A DNA stretch of 64,000 bases. It comes from Amyelois transitella. Taxonomy: Eukaryota; Arthropoda; Insecta; Lepidoptera; Pyralidae. The stretch is from contig NC_083516.1 in NCBI RefSeq assembly GCF_032362555.1, positions 4,365,001 through 4,429,000 on the forward strand. Reading direction: 5' to 3'. Both the position numbers and the translations under genes were made by a program. A model generated the notes under the pieces. That model saw nothing but the letters and a program-made list of their open reading frames with translations, was not told the DNA's origin and made no database searches. Shown here piece by piece: positions 1-12,603 of the stretch; the stretch's first letter is position 1; each line of letters begins with the position of its first letter.

Positions 1-2590
1 ACTTTTGTATAATAATTTGAGTTAAATATACCCCAATATTCCTTTAATATTATTCATAACACTTTAAAATGTTCGTTTCTAAACCAATGAATATTTATTA
101 TGCCCGATTAGTTCGATGAATTCAATGTAATGTGTGCTTAGCGTAAACAACCCGCTTCATGGAAAGCACCCCACTGAGAACGACGTGTGAACATTTTAAT
201 TGGTGAGAATTGTCTGGGGACAGACCCTAAACCTAAATAGGATTATTAAGCTCCACCGCGGAGTTTAATCACTTGTTTTACTCGAAGAGGCAACGCTTTT
301 TACAGTTAGCTAAGTCTTGGAACTTATATTTCCATTTATGACGCAAACATAATAAAAATTTACACACATTGCTCCCAAAACGTCACAGAAACTAAATATT
401 ATACGTTACGGAATGAGGAGAAACTGTGAGAAAACGTCTCTATTTGTAGGCAAGCTCCTAAAGTTACGTATAACACCCACATGCCGTATTCCATGTTTGG
501 CTTCAACTAAACCATTGGTGTTTATGTTGGAGCGACATCGCTTATTTCATCTGAAGGGCTATGAATTAACATATGCATTGATACATATAAAAAGACGAAA
601 GTAGACACACGTTAAAAATTTTTTATAAAATTATTACGTCATCAAATAAACAACTTAATATTCCCCTAACTAGACCTATCATAGAACTAAATATATCTTA
701 AAGGAACACAGAACACAATCAGAGAATCCCCAATAAGAAAACTATGCATCTAGCATAATTAGTCTTGTTTATGTCAGCATATATTAAGGTTATATAGGCG
801 CACATATTAAGCAGAAATTAATAAAGAAACAAAGCCTTCCTGCCTACACTAGGTGCCTTATCTCTTCCTCGAATGAATTAATTTCACAACAACATTTACG
901 AAAAGTTCTACTGTTGGCACTTTATATGTATTGAATTTTAACCATAACTGCGGTTAAGACAGTGAGGCATAAAAACATGTTGGTATTATTTCTTAGGTAA
1001 AGTGAGAATAAAATTTGCTCTCTCCAGAGCAACGACCTTAAGTTAGTTATACCAGTTGTAGATTTACCGGTGGCTCCAGCTTATAACGAAGCTATCGACT
1101 CCTTATCGGAACTTTCCGTGTCCTAGTATTTACACAACTAACACTATTTACACTTTGTGATCTTATACTACTGACAATCGACATATTTAGTGTTAAGAAA
1201 ATAAATAGGAAAGCTTTCGTCAGTTCTCTGTTGCTTTTTTAGATTCCGTTCTACCCCTTATCTCACCCTATGTTCTAAGAAAGAGCGTTGGTGGTTGAGT
1301 GTAAAATGTCTTGGACTTGTTATCAAGAGACAGGTAACGATTTCTAATCTCGATCTAACCGTAGCGTCACCCTACGGTGATGATGATATGGTGATTTAGT
1401 GATATGTCAACATGTGGAAATGAAACATACCACAAACACGTCAAATGAATTTTGCTCTCTTCTGATACCATGTAATAACATAAATATAAGTCATATCTAG
1501 TCTTACCATTTAAACGTAAATTTAAAAGTTAAGGTTAATTGAAAGACCAACGCACATGAAATAAAACAACAACATTAGAAGAATCATTTAATCTTTGTGC
1601 GACTGTCACGTTTTGTACTACTTATGAAAACGGAAATGCCAGTATTTGGGTCAATACCATTCATGTTGTGTAGAAAATTAGGGTCAAAAACATTAAAACC
1701 AACATTAACAATTTGTTTAGACGGAGGATAATCTAACCTCACATATTTTTGATGAAATAGAAAACCACATCAATCTTTTAAATAACCGAAGCATAATTTC
1801 CAATTGATTAAGTAACTATCATGGCAAATATTTGCAATCTCTCAACCACTCAAAATTAATTCATTGGATATAGGTATTCCAGATTCGCGTCACAATTATC
1901 ATTTGTACAGACACTGAAGTAAATCTAGGAAGTTTGTAACTAGACTGTGAGTCATATTTCAACGCGAGCGCACTGTCTCCGTCAACAGTTAATCTTGTTG
2001 TGAGATCGAGTTGAGAGGAACCATTTGAAGATGAAGATTATGTTTCAAGTGTTGAACATTAAGAAAGTATACTTATTTATTCATGCAATAAATACTCAAA
2101 ACTTACACCTTCATATTGTCGAGATTGCCCTTTAACGATATAAGTCACAAAATTTTCGTCAAATCTGTTTTTTTTTAAGCTTAATATAACAAATCATTAT
2201 TTCAGTAATGTGTGAAATTCAGATTAATTATATGGCTTTTTAAAATAGTTACAGGATCTTCAATCAGTACTTTTGTAACTTACAGGTTTAAGAGTCGATA
2301 CTTGAAAGGCTTAAAACCAACAGGTTTGGGTATTATTTTCTCAATCATTATTTAAATTCTTCCATCATCAAAGAAATAAAAGTAAAATTCCTTTAATCTG
2401 CCTTTAGGGGCAAAGTGATCAATGTGCATCTTCAACGGGCGCAAGGATACAAGATGCATAAGCTTGATATATTATTTTTTTTGACGTACCAGTCAGATAA
2501 CAACTCATTTATATGCTAATATACCTACTTTTGATTTCAGTAAATTTTACAGAAGATAAGAACAAGGTTTTATCTTTTGTAAAATTCACT
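1..2590. other. Non-coding stretch, probably integrin intron
   Basis: I see no convincing exon here on either strand. The integrin alpha gene at 3920-4113 reads leftwards, so this stretch is most likely part of its first intron. I looked for the next integrin exon, expected to carry a LLVGAP-type FG-GAP blade on the minus strand, and did not find it. The sequence is AT-rich and has no long open frame. Confidence 0.5.
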
Positions 2591-2593
2591 GAA

Positions 2594-3290
2594 TGAGTAA
2601 GAAAGAAGAAAGAAAGAAAGAAAAATCTTTATTTGGCGCAAGATGTAACATAACATTTTCATTCATAAACAGAGATAAAAATAAAAAAAAAATACATGAT
2701 GCGACCAAAAGGGTTTCCACTCAGCATATGCATGTGTATGATGAGGTTACACAATGCGCTGATTTTCAGTGGAACCTAGTACGGAGGCTTTGCCATTCAA
2801 TATGAAGGATACATATTAAAAATATAAACACAAAATAACAAGAAGACAGCAGTGCTAGGGAGTTAATATATGTTGAGTATGAACGTGAGTGTAACTATGT
2901 TCTTATTGTTGAAGCAAAGTAGACAAAAGGTAGGCAGGAAGGACAAAAGGTAGGTAGAAGGAAACTACAGAAAAATGCAAAGGTTATGTAAAGGTTTGCT
3001 GTTATGTGTTGGATTGAGATTGTAGTAAGTGACTTTTCAGTTTATCTTTGAAGTGTGATACCGTAGTGCAGTTACGCACAGGTGGCGGAAGATTGTTCCA
3101 ACACTTCGTAGCAGCGTATCGGAAGCTGCCACGAAAAGCAGCTGTATTGTGTTGTGGAAATATTAACCGAGTTGCAGTCCTCATTAGACATTGTGGGAAC
3201 TGTAATTTTTGATAGAGATAGGTAGGTTTCTTTTTGCGCATAATTCCAAACAGAAGTGATCCAAGGTGGAGTGTTCGACGATTTGACATG
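2594..3290 (-). mobile_element. 3' end of a non-LTR retrotransposon
   Basis: On the minus strand an open frame from 3289 to 3002 ends with the typical C-terminus of a LINE reverse-transcriptase ORF: FRYAATKCWNNLP followed by a short FKDKLKSHLL tail. About 370 bases after its stop comes AATAAAG, and then a TTTC-type microsatellite (2594-2625 on the plus strand reads as GAAA/AAAG units), which fits a retroelement with a simple-repeat tail. Nothing recognisable as the palm domain was found upstream, so this is a 5'-truncated copy. It sits in the first intron of the integrin gene. Confidence 0.7.
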
Positions 3291-3919
3291 TTTAATATAT
3301 CATTTTTATTTAAGAAAGGTGTAATGTGACATCTTCGCGGAATTTTAAAACAAAACCGAGTACATGTAAATAAAATATCGTCATCATTTTTAAGACATTT
3401 CTTAATGTCACTCGTAGCTACTCTTGAGTCGTTCGACTCAATCGTCCCAAACTTTGTCTGAGCAGGTAGACGGAGGTAAGTACAGCTACGGACAAAACCC
3501 GCGTGATCCTTTCGACAACACTGTTTAAAGAAAACTACAATGTTGCTGATATAGAGCCAATACTTGTATTGTCACCATTCTTTAAGTTTAAGATTTATGT
3601 TACAATGTTCCCAGACGCAGAAATATTGAGAAACGTGCGTGAACAGTAAATAGGTACAATCGCTCATTTTTAAAACATGATAAAAAACAAGTCTTGAGTT
3701 TGTTATTTAAAACTCAGACCACGCTCAAATAACACAATAGCGCTTTCTGATAAGCGCAGCACATTCTCGATAATTTTGATATCACACCAATATAAAGTAG
3801 TATTCTTGCAAAACAACACATTTCAAGAGATAAATATTTAGCTGGATGCAACCCATATGGGTGACGACCTTCGCTTATGACATCATACTGTACTTTTAAG
3901 ATTAAAATAAGCAACTCAC

Positions 3920-4113
3920 CAGCTAGTATTAGTTCCGTCGCTGTTAAATGTGACATGTTCAGCTACAGAAAATCCAAAGTAAGAGCCTGATGCCCCGTAC
4001 TTTATCACTGGAATCCTCGGTTCTAGATTGAAACTGGTAGCACTAAATAAAAAAAAGCACCAAAATAAAAATAAAACACCAGCGCACTTGGCTTGGAAAG
4101 CCATCGTATACAC
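3920..4113 (-). CDS. Integrin alpha chain, first coding exon (partial gene)
   Basis: The exon encodes an N-terminal signal peptide (hydrophobic core LFLFWCFFLFSATS) followed by FNLEPRIPVIKYGASGSYFG and FSVAEH. In integrin alpha subunits, the mature N-terminus FNL.....PV...G..GSYFG(F/Y)SV is the first strand of the beta-propeller. Integrin alpha chains pair with beta chains at the plasma membrane to bind extracellular matrix. There are two candidate start codons, at 4113 and 4104; the second leaves the better signal peptide. The exon ends AGCTG with donor GTGAGT at 3919, so the gene continues leftwards beyond the window. Which PS-type alpha chain this is cannot be decided from one exon. Confidence 0.85.
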
Positions 4114-6011
4114 CGTTCGTTATATCGTCGAGGAATTATCGTAATATCGCACCTATACAGACTAAGTCCGAGTAATTAATTTGCACATCGCGATTTTCGG
4201 AGTATGAACACGCTGCCGCAGCAACGTATACACGACCAACGCGTTCGCCGGTCGACGGACGAGTGTTTATTCTATTTTTCTGAACCAACCATGCTGTATA
4301 ACCGCTTGATGTGATTTCATAACATCACCGCTAGCCCTTGTAACATGAAGTTATAGTATCTAGGTAATTAAGACATATGGTAAAGAAAAAGTATAGAATT
4401 AAGTGGATAGGTCAAATAAATGTTGAAAATGTACAACATTCGCCATACTTTTGCCACTTCTTGTGAATGAAGAATTCTATAAAGCGCCATCTTCAGCGAT
4501 TTACCGAAGTTAAATAAAATGTAAGTAGTGACATCTACACCAATAGCGTGCAATTGATTAGAGTGATAAAGCTTTTATGCTGTAAATAATGCTGAGCAGT
4601 TTTATTAATTATTAATATAATATCACCGCATTTTTTAAATATAGATAACTTGATTTACGGGCAGCTTCGTCCGTCCAACAGTTCAGCGGTGAGACATTTA
4701 TTTACATTAGGTAAGACATTTATGTGGTACCTACTTGGTAAATTAACTGTAATTTATACGAAGTCTCATTTTAGATTAGCAAAGTAAGTTCCTACCTTGT
4801 AATTTGATCTCTAGATCAATTTTTTTTTTTGCTTTTATTAGGTCTTTAATACTTACTAAAGCATTGGAACTTAGATCATGATCCTATACACCTTGATGCA
4901 ACAAACCTTGAATTCTTGCAATGAAATTAAATATATTTTTACCATTTTTTCACCAGTAGGTACTAGTCTTTCTAGTTATAAGTTATTTTTTATTACTTTG
5001 GTAGTTCATACTCAAAGACAAATTGATCATTTTTCGACAACATGCACTCAGTCTGCAAAGGGTCAGGTCAAGAGTACCCGAAACCGAATGAAGCGAAGGA
5101 AGTATGCAGAGATCGTGGAGAGGAGTGGAGAGATGTACCCCTCTGGGAAAGAGGCGTGATTTTATAAATGTATCTTATCAAATTAAGGAAATTATCTCGA
5201 TCAAATTAAGGACGTACCCGAAACCGCCGAGCTTGCATGAAGAGAGTTATGAATGTGGATGAAGCAAAGGAAGTATGCAGGGATCGTGGCAAGTGGAAAG
5301 AGGTAGTCTCTGTCTACCCCTCCGGGAAAGAGGCGTGATTTTATGTATGTATGTATGTATGCACTCAGTCTGTTACCTTCTACTCAAATCAAGAGGTACC
5401 TATCTGCACTCGCTGAATGCTTAATTAGCTTTCTACATCATTGCTGAAAAAGTATGAAATTCTACTACATTATATTAATCATTTCAGTTTTTTTAAGTCA
5501 AAGCAAGATACGAAACCGTTTCTCAATATAAAGTTTTTAGTTAACGTGAGACCAACAGCTGGTAATGAAACGTAAATACTCGTATAAATACCTAAGTAAG
5601 TACTTTTTAAAAGCTTTATTTGACAATTCACACACTAGAATACAAGAAAACAACATTACTTTTCTTTATTTATTTATTGAAAAATATAATATTCGAGACA
5701 AAATAAGAGATATTTTGATTACCCAAAAAAACAAGAATTCTAAAGTCAATTTCTAAATTAATCAAGGAACGATAGTCTTTTACTAGTCTCTCTCCAAGAG
5801 AAACCATCAAAATTCTTTGTTATGTAAATCAATTAAAGTTATAAATTTAAAATACTGATAATAATCATTTAAGAAAAGGTTATATAATATCTGTAACGAT
5901 TAGCTTAAAAAAAGATATGTTCCATAAACTAGGCGACAAACATTAATGGATTGTTGTTGGATTTGTTTGGTAGTTGGCAAAACAGGCGATCGCCTAGACA
6001 CTGATGATATC
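4114..6011. other. Intergenic stretch between two minus-strand genes
   Basis: This holds the 5' flank of the integrin gene (4114-4300 is relatively GC-rich and may be its 5' UTR or promoter) and the 3' flank of the unknown repeat-protein gene. A minus-strand AATAAA lies within TTTATTTATTTATT near 5666-5676 and could serve that gene's polyadenylation. Two non-LTR retroelement 3' ends lie at 5079-5362. No host exon was recognised. Confidence 0.5.
5079..5362 (+). mobile_element. Two adjacent non-LTR retrotransposon 3' ends
   Basis: Two related copies lie head to tail. The second (about 5215-5362) ends with an open frame reading VDEAKEVCRDRGKWKEVV, SVYPSGKEA, then a stop, followed by a (TGTA)n tail. 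The first (about 5079-5170) carries the same end with an internal deletion (MKRRKYAEIV in another frame, then YPSGKEA). YPSGKEA-stop plus a tetranucleotide tail looks like the C-terminus of an RTE-like LINE ORF; the clade assignment is from memory. Only the last 100 bases or so of each copy remain. Confidence 0.6.
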
Positions 6012-6254
6012 CTATCTCGATACGAAGAGTCGTTTGTTCATATCGATTATTTGTAACGACTCTACAACCGAATCGTATGTTCCTACGGTGCGCACGGCAC
6101 TGGGATAGAAATATCCCTCGGTTGCAAACTCGTGACCAATCGATTGGAATTTGACGGAGCCTATGTCGCGCCAGGTGAGTTTTGTAGCATCACAACACTC
6201 TATGCGGGCCAGGACGCCGCTAGTGTTGTAACACCATTCTGACCTCGATGACGT
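6012..6254 (-). other. In-frame sense extension after the stop of the repeat-protein gene
   Basis: Directly after the TAA at 6257-6255, the same frame stays open for 80 codons to a TAG at 6014-6012. The translation does not look random: it includes SVKFQSIGHEFATEGYFYP, and QSIG.(E/G)F echoes the QSIGRGFARRMTF and QSIGMGYGKRITF motifs of the two upstream repeats. Base composition matches the coding exon rather than the AT-rich flank. It could be a readthrough extension, a recently lost C-terminus, or coding sequence interrupted by an assembly error or allelic stop. Confidence 0.5.
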
Positions 6255-9200
6255 TTAGGGTAGAGGATGGAAGGTCAGCTCGGTTTGTGAGTGTGCGAAC
6301 AACAGGTTCAGTTGGGAGTCCAATCCCACATTGAAAACCTTCACTAGTTTCGCTTCGGCACAGCCAGGATCTTTCCGCACGAGTGCAACTCCTGACACTT
6401 TCATAAGGTGAACTTCAGAGTCGACGGTGCCTCCGCCAGTGGTCGCCAGTTTGACGTGACACGTGACGTCGACGTGAACATATTTCACCACGGCTTTTCC
6501 ACGCTTTCCTGGAACGTCTTCGAATACTGTCTTCTCTTCTACTTGTGGCAGATCAGCTCTGAAAACGGTGGCTTCTCCCAATAGACCCTGTAAAAAATAA
6601 AAGTATTAACTCTCATATTTATAACTCTACAACATCATTGAACAGGCCAAGGTAAAATTGCATTGGCTTATCGCCAAAATGAATGCAACTAGAAATTGTC
6701 CTTGTGCCAAAACCATCTAACTTAGCATTCAAAACATGGGTAGTAAACAAAAGTGGTGTGACCACGGAGTGACATATTGCTCTCTAATTATATCTTGGCA
6801 TTAAGATCCCATTCATCTAGTGCAGTATTTGCCATGATCCCATATGAGTTAGCTTCTCCTGCAAAGATTGTAGAGATCAGATGGGAGTCGCTTACCCAAT
6901 CCAGAATCATGGTCAAAGGCGCACCCCGGACTCCGCTCAGAGGTGAAGATGTCATGTCAGGATTATCTCCAAGAGGAAGAAGAAGAAACCCATAATTTAA
7001 TCGACTTACCCCGTTGCCTGTGATAGAGAATTTCATCCCGGGGTGGATAGCTCGAGTTTCCATTCCAATGCCTTCAGGGTGAGAGTCGGACCAGAAGTAG
7101 TTTTCTGGGCAGTTGAGGCTGTCTGGTTTGAAGGTGATGCGTTTTCCGTAGCCCATGCCGATGGACTGCAGGAGGAGACTGCGGCCTTGGAAGAGGTGGC
7201 GGCGGCTACCGGCAGGCCGCACGCGGTAGTGGAAACCGGGCACCACTCGTGGGTCAACATATGTTCCTATAACAAGTTTTATAAGGTGAGAGGAAGAGCC
7301 TATGGATTCATTTTAATAAAGGTGGTCGGTAAAGAACTGATGTTTTTACTGATGATTGAGCGATCAAAAGATAGTAGTCGATTTAGTCATAATCATATAA
7401 TCGGAATCCTTTCTACATTGCCGGTTGACTAAGAGGTAAGTAAGGTAAGTCCGTAATTAGTATATATATGGCAATTTCACAAAATATAAATATATGTTTA
7501 GCTTGTTCTTAACAATGATTTTAACATACGAAAAAATATAATTACCAATGACAGGGAGTTCATATTTCTCGAGACCAACAACGCAGTATTGGCATGGAAT
7601 GTCTTTGACGTCGCTTCCGTTGACTGTGATTCTCCTTGAGGACGACTGGATGCCCGGCCTGAGTTCATAACCCTTCTTGAGCTGCTTGATTCCTATGGCG
7701 ACGTTAAGCACCTTCTCCACAACAGCCTTGCCTCGACCTTTCTTGAGAATAGCCACCCCAGTGACTGGAACTAATTTCGTGGCACCGTCGTTCTCGTACC
7801 ATTCCACTTTGCATAGGGTATTTATCTTAACCTTCTTGACAATTGTTTCATCTTTCAAAATATTCTGATCTAGTTCTATTTGATTTTTCTGCAATGTTAC
7901 CAAAAAAATATATAAATCAGTGATAAATTCTGTTGAAAAGTTAAAACTTCATTGAATTGCTTATATTTGGGTGACGTCATTAAAATATAAATTAAGTTTG
8001 TTCGTTGATTCGTGTAGTTGAAGAAAGTTCCGCTGCTTAAAAATTTCAACTAATTCATTAATGTATACTATACAATAAAGTTATAAAAAAGATTTAAGAA
8101 CGATAGTAATGAAGAAAAAATACTCTGTGATTTATTACCTGCTGCTGAACAACTTCTAAGATTCCTTGTGGCTCGTGGTTTGCATCATAGATAGTGAATT
8201 TATCTCCAACTGATATAGCTTCGATCTCAAAAACAAATCCTTCCGGTCTGGAGTCAGTCCAGAAATAATTGTCATTGTCATTAAGGGTGCAGTTGTAAGG
8301 TTCAAAAGTCATGCGTCTTGCGAAGCCACGGCCGATGGACTGCAGGGTGAGGGCTTTACCGCCAAACAAATATCTTGGTTTCACGGACAGAGGTGCGGCA
8401 TCTAGACCCTGAAATGTTAAATTTATGCTCAAATATTTTTTCTTTAATCTACAATAAATATCTTATATTGAAATGTGTTGCTTTACATTTGATCTTAATT
8501 TTTACTTTTTCTATTTTAGTACATTAATTAAGTAGCATTATTATTTAAAAATTGATAATTCTAAGTTTTTGTAAAAAAGTAGAACGTTTTAAACTTTCAA
8601 AGATATAATAATAAAGTAAGACGAAACATCACAGAAGTGATCAATGTTATGACTATTTTTTCACATGCTCTGAAATGAACGACTAAAAGTTAGTTCCCAC
8701 AATGAAAAAGGTGTATTTTGGAAAATGTGATGAAAAAATAATCATATCAAGATCGCGCAAGAACATTGATATGATTTAAAATGGCATGTTGCCCTTATGA
8801 ATGATACTTATGGTTTACCTATTTTCGACATAACGTCCCAGGCAGTATGTCTCTTTCGACCGTCGGGTCACGGGATTCTTGAGGTGGTTTGTATCAACGC
8901 CGCTCTGGGCGAGGTTCTGAAAAACTGGACGATCCACATACCATCGCCTACACGACAAGTGCACACAATAGTGGCAACACACGCAAGTCAGACAGTGTTG
9001 ATCGTTGATGACTTTTCGCTCTGGAAATTTCAGCAACGGACACCGCTACTCACTATCGCGACTAGTACAAATCTGATCAAAGTAACTATCCTAAACCGCT
9101 GAAACAGGCTAACAGACGTTACAGTTTTGAATTTGGACATAGGCAATAGTTTTAAACATTTTAAGAAAGTAAACAACAACCTATTTAAACATCTCGTGAG

Positions 9201-12200
9201 GTTGCCATTACAAATTCAATTACTTTTCTATGGAAAATATTATTTTTAATGTTCTCTGTAAATATGTAACGAACATACAAAAGACTACTTATTTAGCAAT
9301 CAAATACAAAATAATTGTGCCCTACATAGTAAGTGTAATAATAGTTACTTACTTATGACAACCTCATTATTGTGCTTTGTGTTTTTAGAATATATTAGGT
9401 ATCTTAGTCCTATTTATATATTTTTCAATATCGCTTGTGGTTATAATATGGGCTTAACGAATAATCTCATTAAAAAGTAAAATATTTTTAACAATATATC
9501 ACATAATAAACTGTAGTTAATTGTATGCAAATAGATACCAACTTAGAGAGTATTCGCTTAGCCTATGAACATTTTTGTAAGATATGAAAAAACTCACCAT
9601 CCTCTTGGTTCTGAAAAGGATTTAAACCTTGCAAGAATGTCCGATATGTAACCACAAACGATTTTATATGGGACCTCAAAACTTTAGAAGAAACTTTTTA
9701 GAATATTACGGTGAATATTGTAGATAAACAGATTACTAATCATTATTTATGCAATAAAGGTTATGGTAAAGAACACAATAAGATGTTTTAAATAGGTTGT
9801 TCATGTTCATACAAAGTCCAAATTGTGTTCAAGTCTGAACGTCGTCACACGTAGCCGTTTCTTTCGCAGTTCAGTTTTAAAATTTTGCCCGAAATTTATA
9901 TGGATCTTCGAAGTTTTTCGTTTCGTTTCCGATGTAAAGAAGCTCCACATTGATGATACACAAGCGAGTTCAATATTTCGATATTTGTCAATGATAAGCG
10001 ACATGTAACTGTACAAGGATAGCCATATTGTATTTTTTTTAAAGTCATGGTAGTATATGTACTATGTAGGTACTTATACTTCCATGAAAATATTTAATTG
10101 AGAATAATCAGAAATGTCAAAGACTTCAATCTTCAACAGATGTTTATAAAATACAACGATCCCGTACAGTGGTGATACCAGATTGCGACAGCGAGTACAT
10201 TACAATTAAATAACTGGTCTCACCTGCATGGGCCGGACTTTGTATCGGAAGCCGGTTCTGACTCGGGGGTCGATGTACACCCCGATTACTGGCAGCTCGT
10301 GAGGAGCTGGCGCAGGGACGCGGTACACGGCTGGCACATCCCCTAGTTTACTTGCGTCCAGTAACACCTCCCTATCAGTAGCACGCTCACGCCAGAAACT
10401 TTTGATGGGAACATCATGAGGCTCCTGTAAAAGAATCACAATTTTTCAAACGATCATATTTAAAAACTATGCAATTTAAAAGTAAATTAAACCTCTTCAG
10501 TAATGTCTAATGAAAATATTTCACAGTCTTCTTCAAGATCTTTTGCGGCCAGTGTCATTTTTTCAAAGGGAACTAAAAGAACTAAGGGGAACAATGACCG
10601 GCCAACTGGCCGGTATGAAACACAATAATGAAATGTATCTAAATCAAGTGATGTACCTAGTTGGCAATCTGTTTCATGCACGAAGCCATTTTATTTTCAA
10701 TTCCTCGGCCAAGAATAATAGGAAGTGCGAGTTACATCACTTGCATTGGTAACTTAGAACTTTCATAGATAAAAGGTGCAAATCCAACAAGTTTTATTTT
10801 TCGGTATTTAGCTATGAATGAAAATTTTATAAGCTTTAACAACATCAATATAATAGATTCAATTGCAACAATTTATTTCAATTGACTTATTTGCCTACTG
10901 CGTACATGTTACGTCTTCATCGCTCGATCTTCCAGATTGTTTCCTGTCGCGAAAATAACTTGAAATATGCGCATCTCAAACTTGATCAATTTATTGACTG
11001 AGCAAAATTACTGCTAATTGGTTGGGGCTAAGTCCGTCTCTGTTTATATTTAAACACCGCCCGTTCTATTTCAGGCGGTGCAGGTTACACGATTTTTCAC
11101 TTTTTGTTGATAGCATCCGTCAATGTATGTATTTAGAACATGAGTCAAGCGATCGAGATTCAAGAGGCGCCTCATATATTCTAGAGCATCTCGACTCGAC
11201 TATTCCAAGCCATATAACGGTAATGCTATTGACCTCCACATATCGAAAGAAATGAATCAAAGGAAGCGCAACAAATATACTATTAGAGAAGACAATCAAG
11301 TGTCAAGACGATTGTCCTTAGATTTTCATCAAACATCCGCACAAATGTATATGTATGTAACCTGGTTACGTTACACATGTGAGTAGTGTAACAGGTAGGT
11401 ACCAATGTTTGTTTTGTCAACATTTCTAGTTAACTTCGATGAAAGTAGAAACAAAACGGTACATGGCAATATTAATGATAACTAATAATACTTTTCCGTC
11501 CCCCGTCAAGTTAATAAATAGATCAAACAACTAAATCAGCCGCCTTATAAATATACCAAAACTTAATTTCAGTTATTACAGTCGAATTGAGGTCCTCCTT
11601 TTTTTGAAGTCGGTTATAAAAATATACCTAAAGTACTTACAGTATATTCTAGTCCAGGGAAAGCCTCTTCACCATCGCTTTCGTAATCACTTGCAGCGGG
11701 CGGTAGGACCTTGGGTGTTGCTTCATTTTTCTACGAAATACAAAACTAAAATTAGACTACCTGGGCGATTTCGCAAATCCAACCTAGACTACGTAACAGA
11801 CATTATTATCATGCATTATCTTAAGACAAAGAAAACACGTCACGTTTATATGGATGGTACAGTTACAAGTACTGTTATTGATAAAGAAAATAGGTTACAT
11901 GTTTACATATTAAAAGATCCTTGACTCAATCTCTTTATTAAGGTTAAGTCGATTGTAAAATATAATTGTAATTTGCAATTGTGCAGCGATGACAAAATGG
12001 TTGTCGTAAGATCTATTAATATTTTACGATGATTTCCTGATAACAAAAATTTTAAACGCTAGTCAAGGGCACTTTTTTGACAAGGTAAAACTGTGTTTAT
12101 ATTTAGATTCCAGTTATTTATATTTTATTTTTTAACACATTAATACCGCCTTGATCTTTTGCGGAAAAATCACTACTGATATCAAATTGTATCAACCTCT

Positions 12201-12587
12201 ATTATCATCAGCTTAGCCAAGAAGTGTATTTTCAGCTCGCTACTTATTATGTAGATTACTAAAAAATATTTTTCAGAACTGCATTTTAAATTCATTTAAA
12301 ACAGGCCATATTTCTTCAAATCCAGAAATAAGCCTTAGTTACTTCTGAAGTTCTCATCTACCTAAGTCAGTCTCATTTACCACTTCTGATACCATCTCGT
12401 GATACCAGTACCTAGCAGATAAATTCAAGATGCTTACCTGAGTGGAGATAGTTTCTTCGACCAGCGCCGGTTCCTCGTCCAAGGCTGTGGAGGTGCCAGC
12501 TAGACGAGCGCGGGTGAGGTTCCACAGGCGCTGCAGAGCCAACGGGGTCTCTTCAGCTTGAATCTCCATGGCTGGGCTGGCTAGCAT
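6255..12587 (-). CDS. Unrecognised protein with an internal two-fold repeat, 8 exons
   Basis: Exons on the minus strand: 12587-12438, 11730-11628, 10572-10493, 10424-10224, 8408-8139, 7888-7546, 7266-7010 and 6587-6255. All phases agree, giving about 578 residues. I do not recognise the family. The core is a tandem repeat offset by about 220 residues, with shared motifs ELPVIG(V/T)Y(I/V)DPRV, then QSIG.G(F/Y).(K/R)R(M/I)TF, NYFW(T/S)DS(R/H)PEG, and a basic GRGKAVV or GKRGKAVVKY stretch. The first 110 residues are acidic and low in hydrophobic content. There is no signal peptide or membrane segment, so it is probably intracellular. The ATG exon begins at a splice acceptor (12603) and is open to that point, so the true start may lie upstream. 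Exon 3 has two acceptors nine bases apart. The stop is followed by an in-frame extension. Confidence 0.75.
8797..9110. other. GC-richer island inside an intron, open on both strands
   Basis: Within the intron between exons 4 and 5 of the repeat-protein gene, about 310 bases are clearly richer in GC than the flanks and stay open on the plus strand (101 codons, 8797-9102) and on the minus strand (73 codons, 9036-8815). I recognise no domain, and no clean splice sites frame it. It may be a transposon remnant; a real exon is not supported. Confidence 0.3.
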
Positions 12588-12603
12588 CTTTGTCTTCTCA
12601 AGT

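Noticed and set aside
2593-2805. Plus-strand open frame beginning with a Lys/Glu run
   Set aside because: The Lys/Glu run is the translated microsatellite tail of the minus-strand retroelement.
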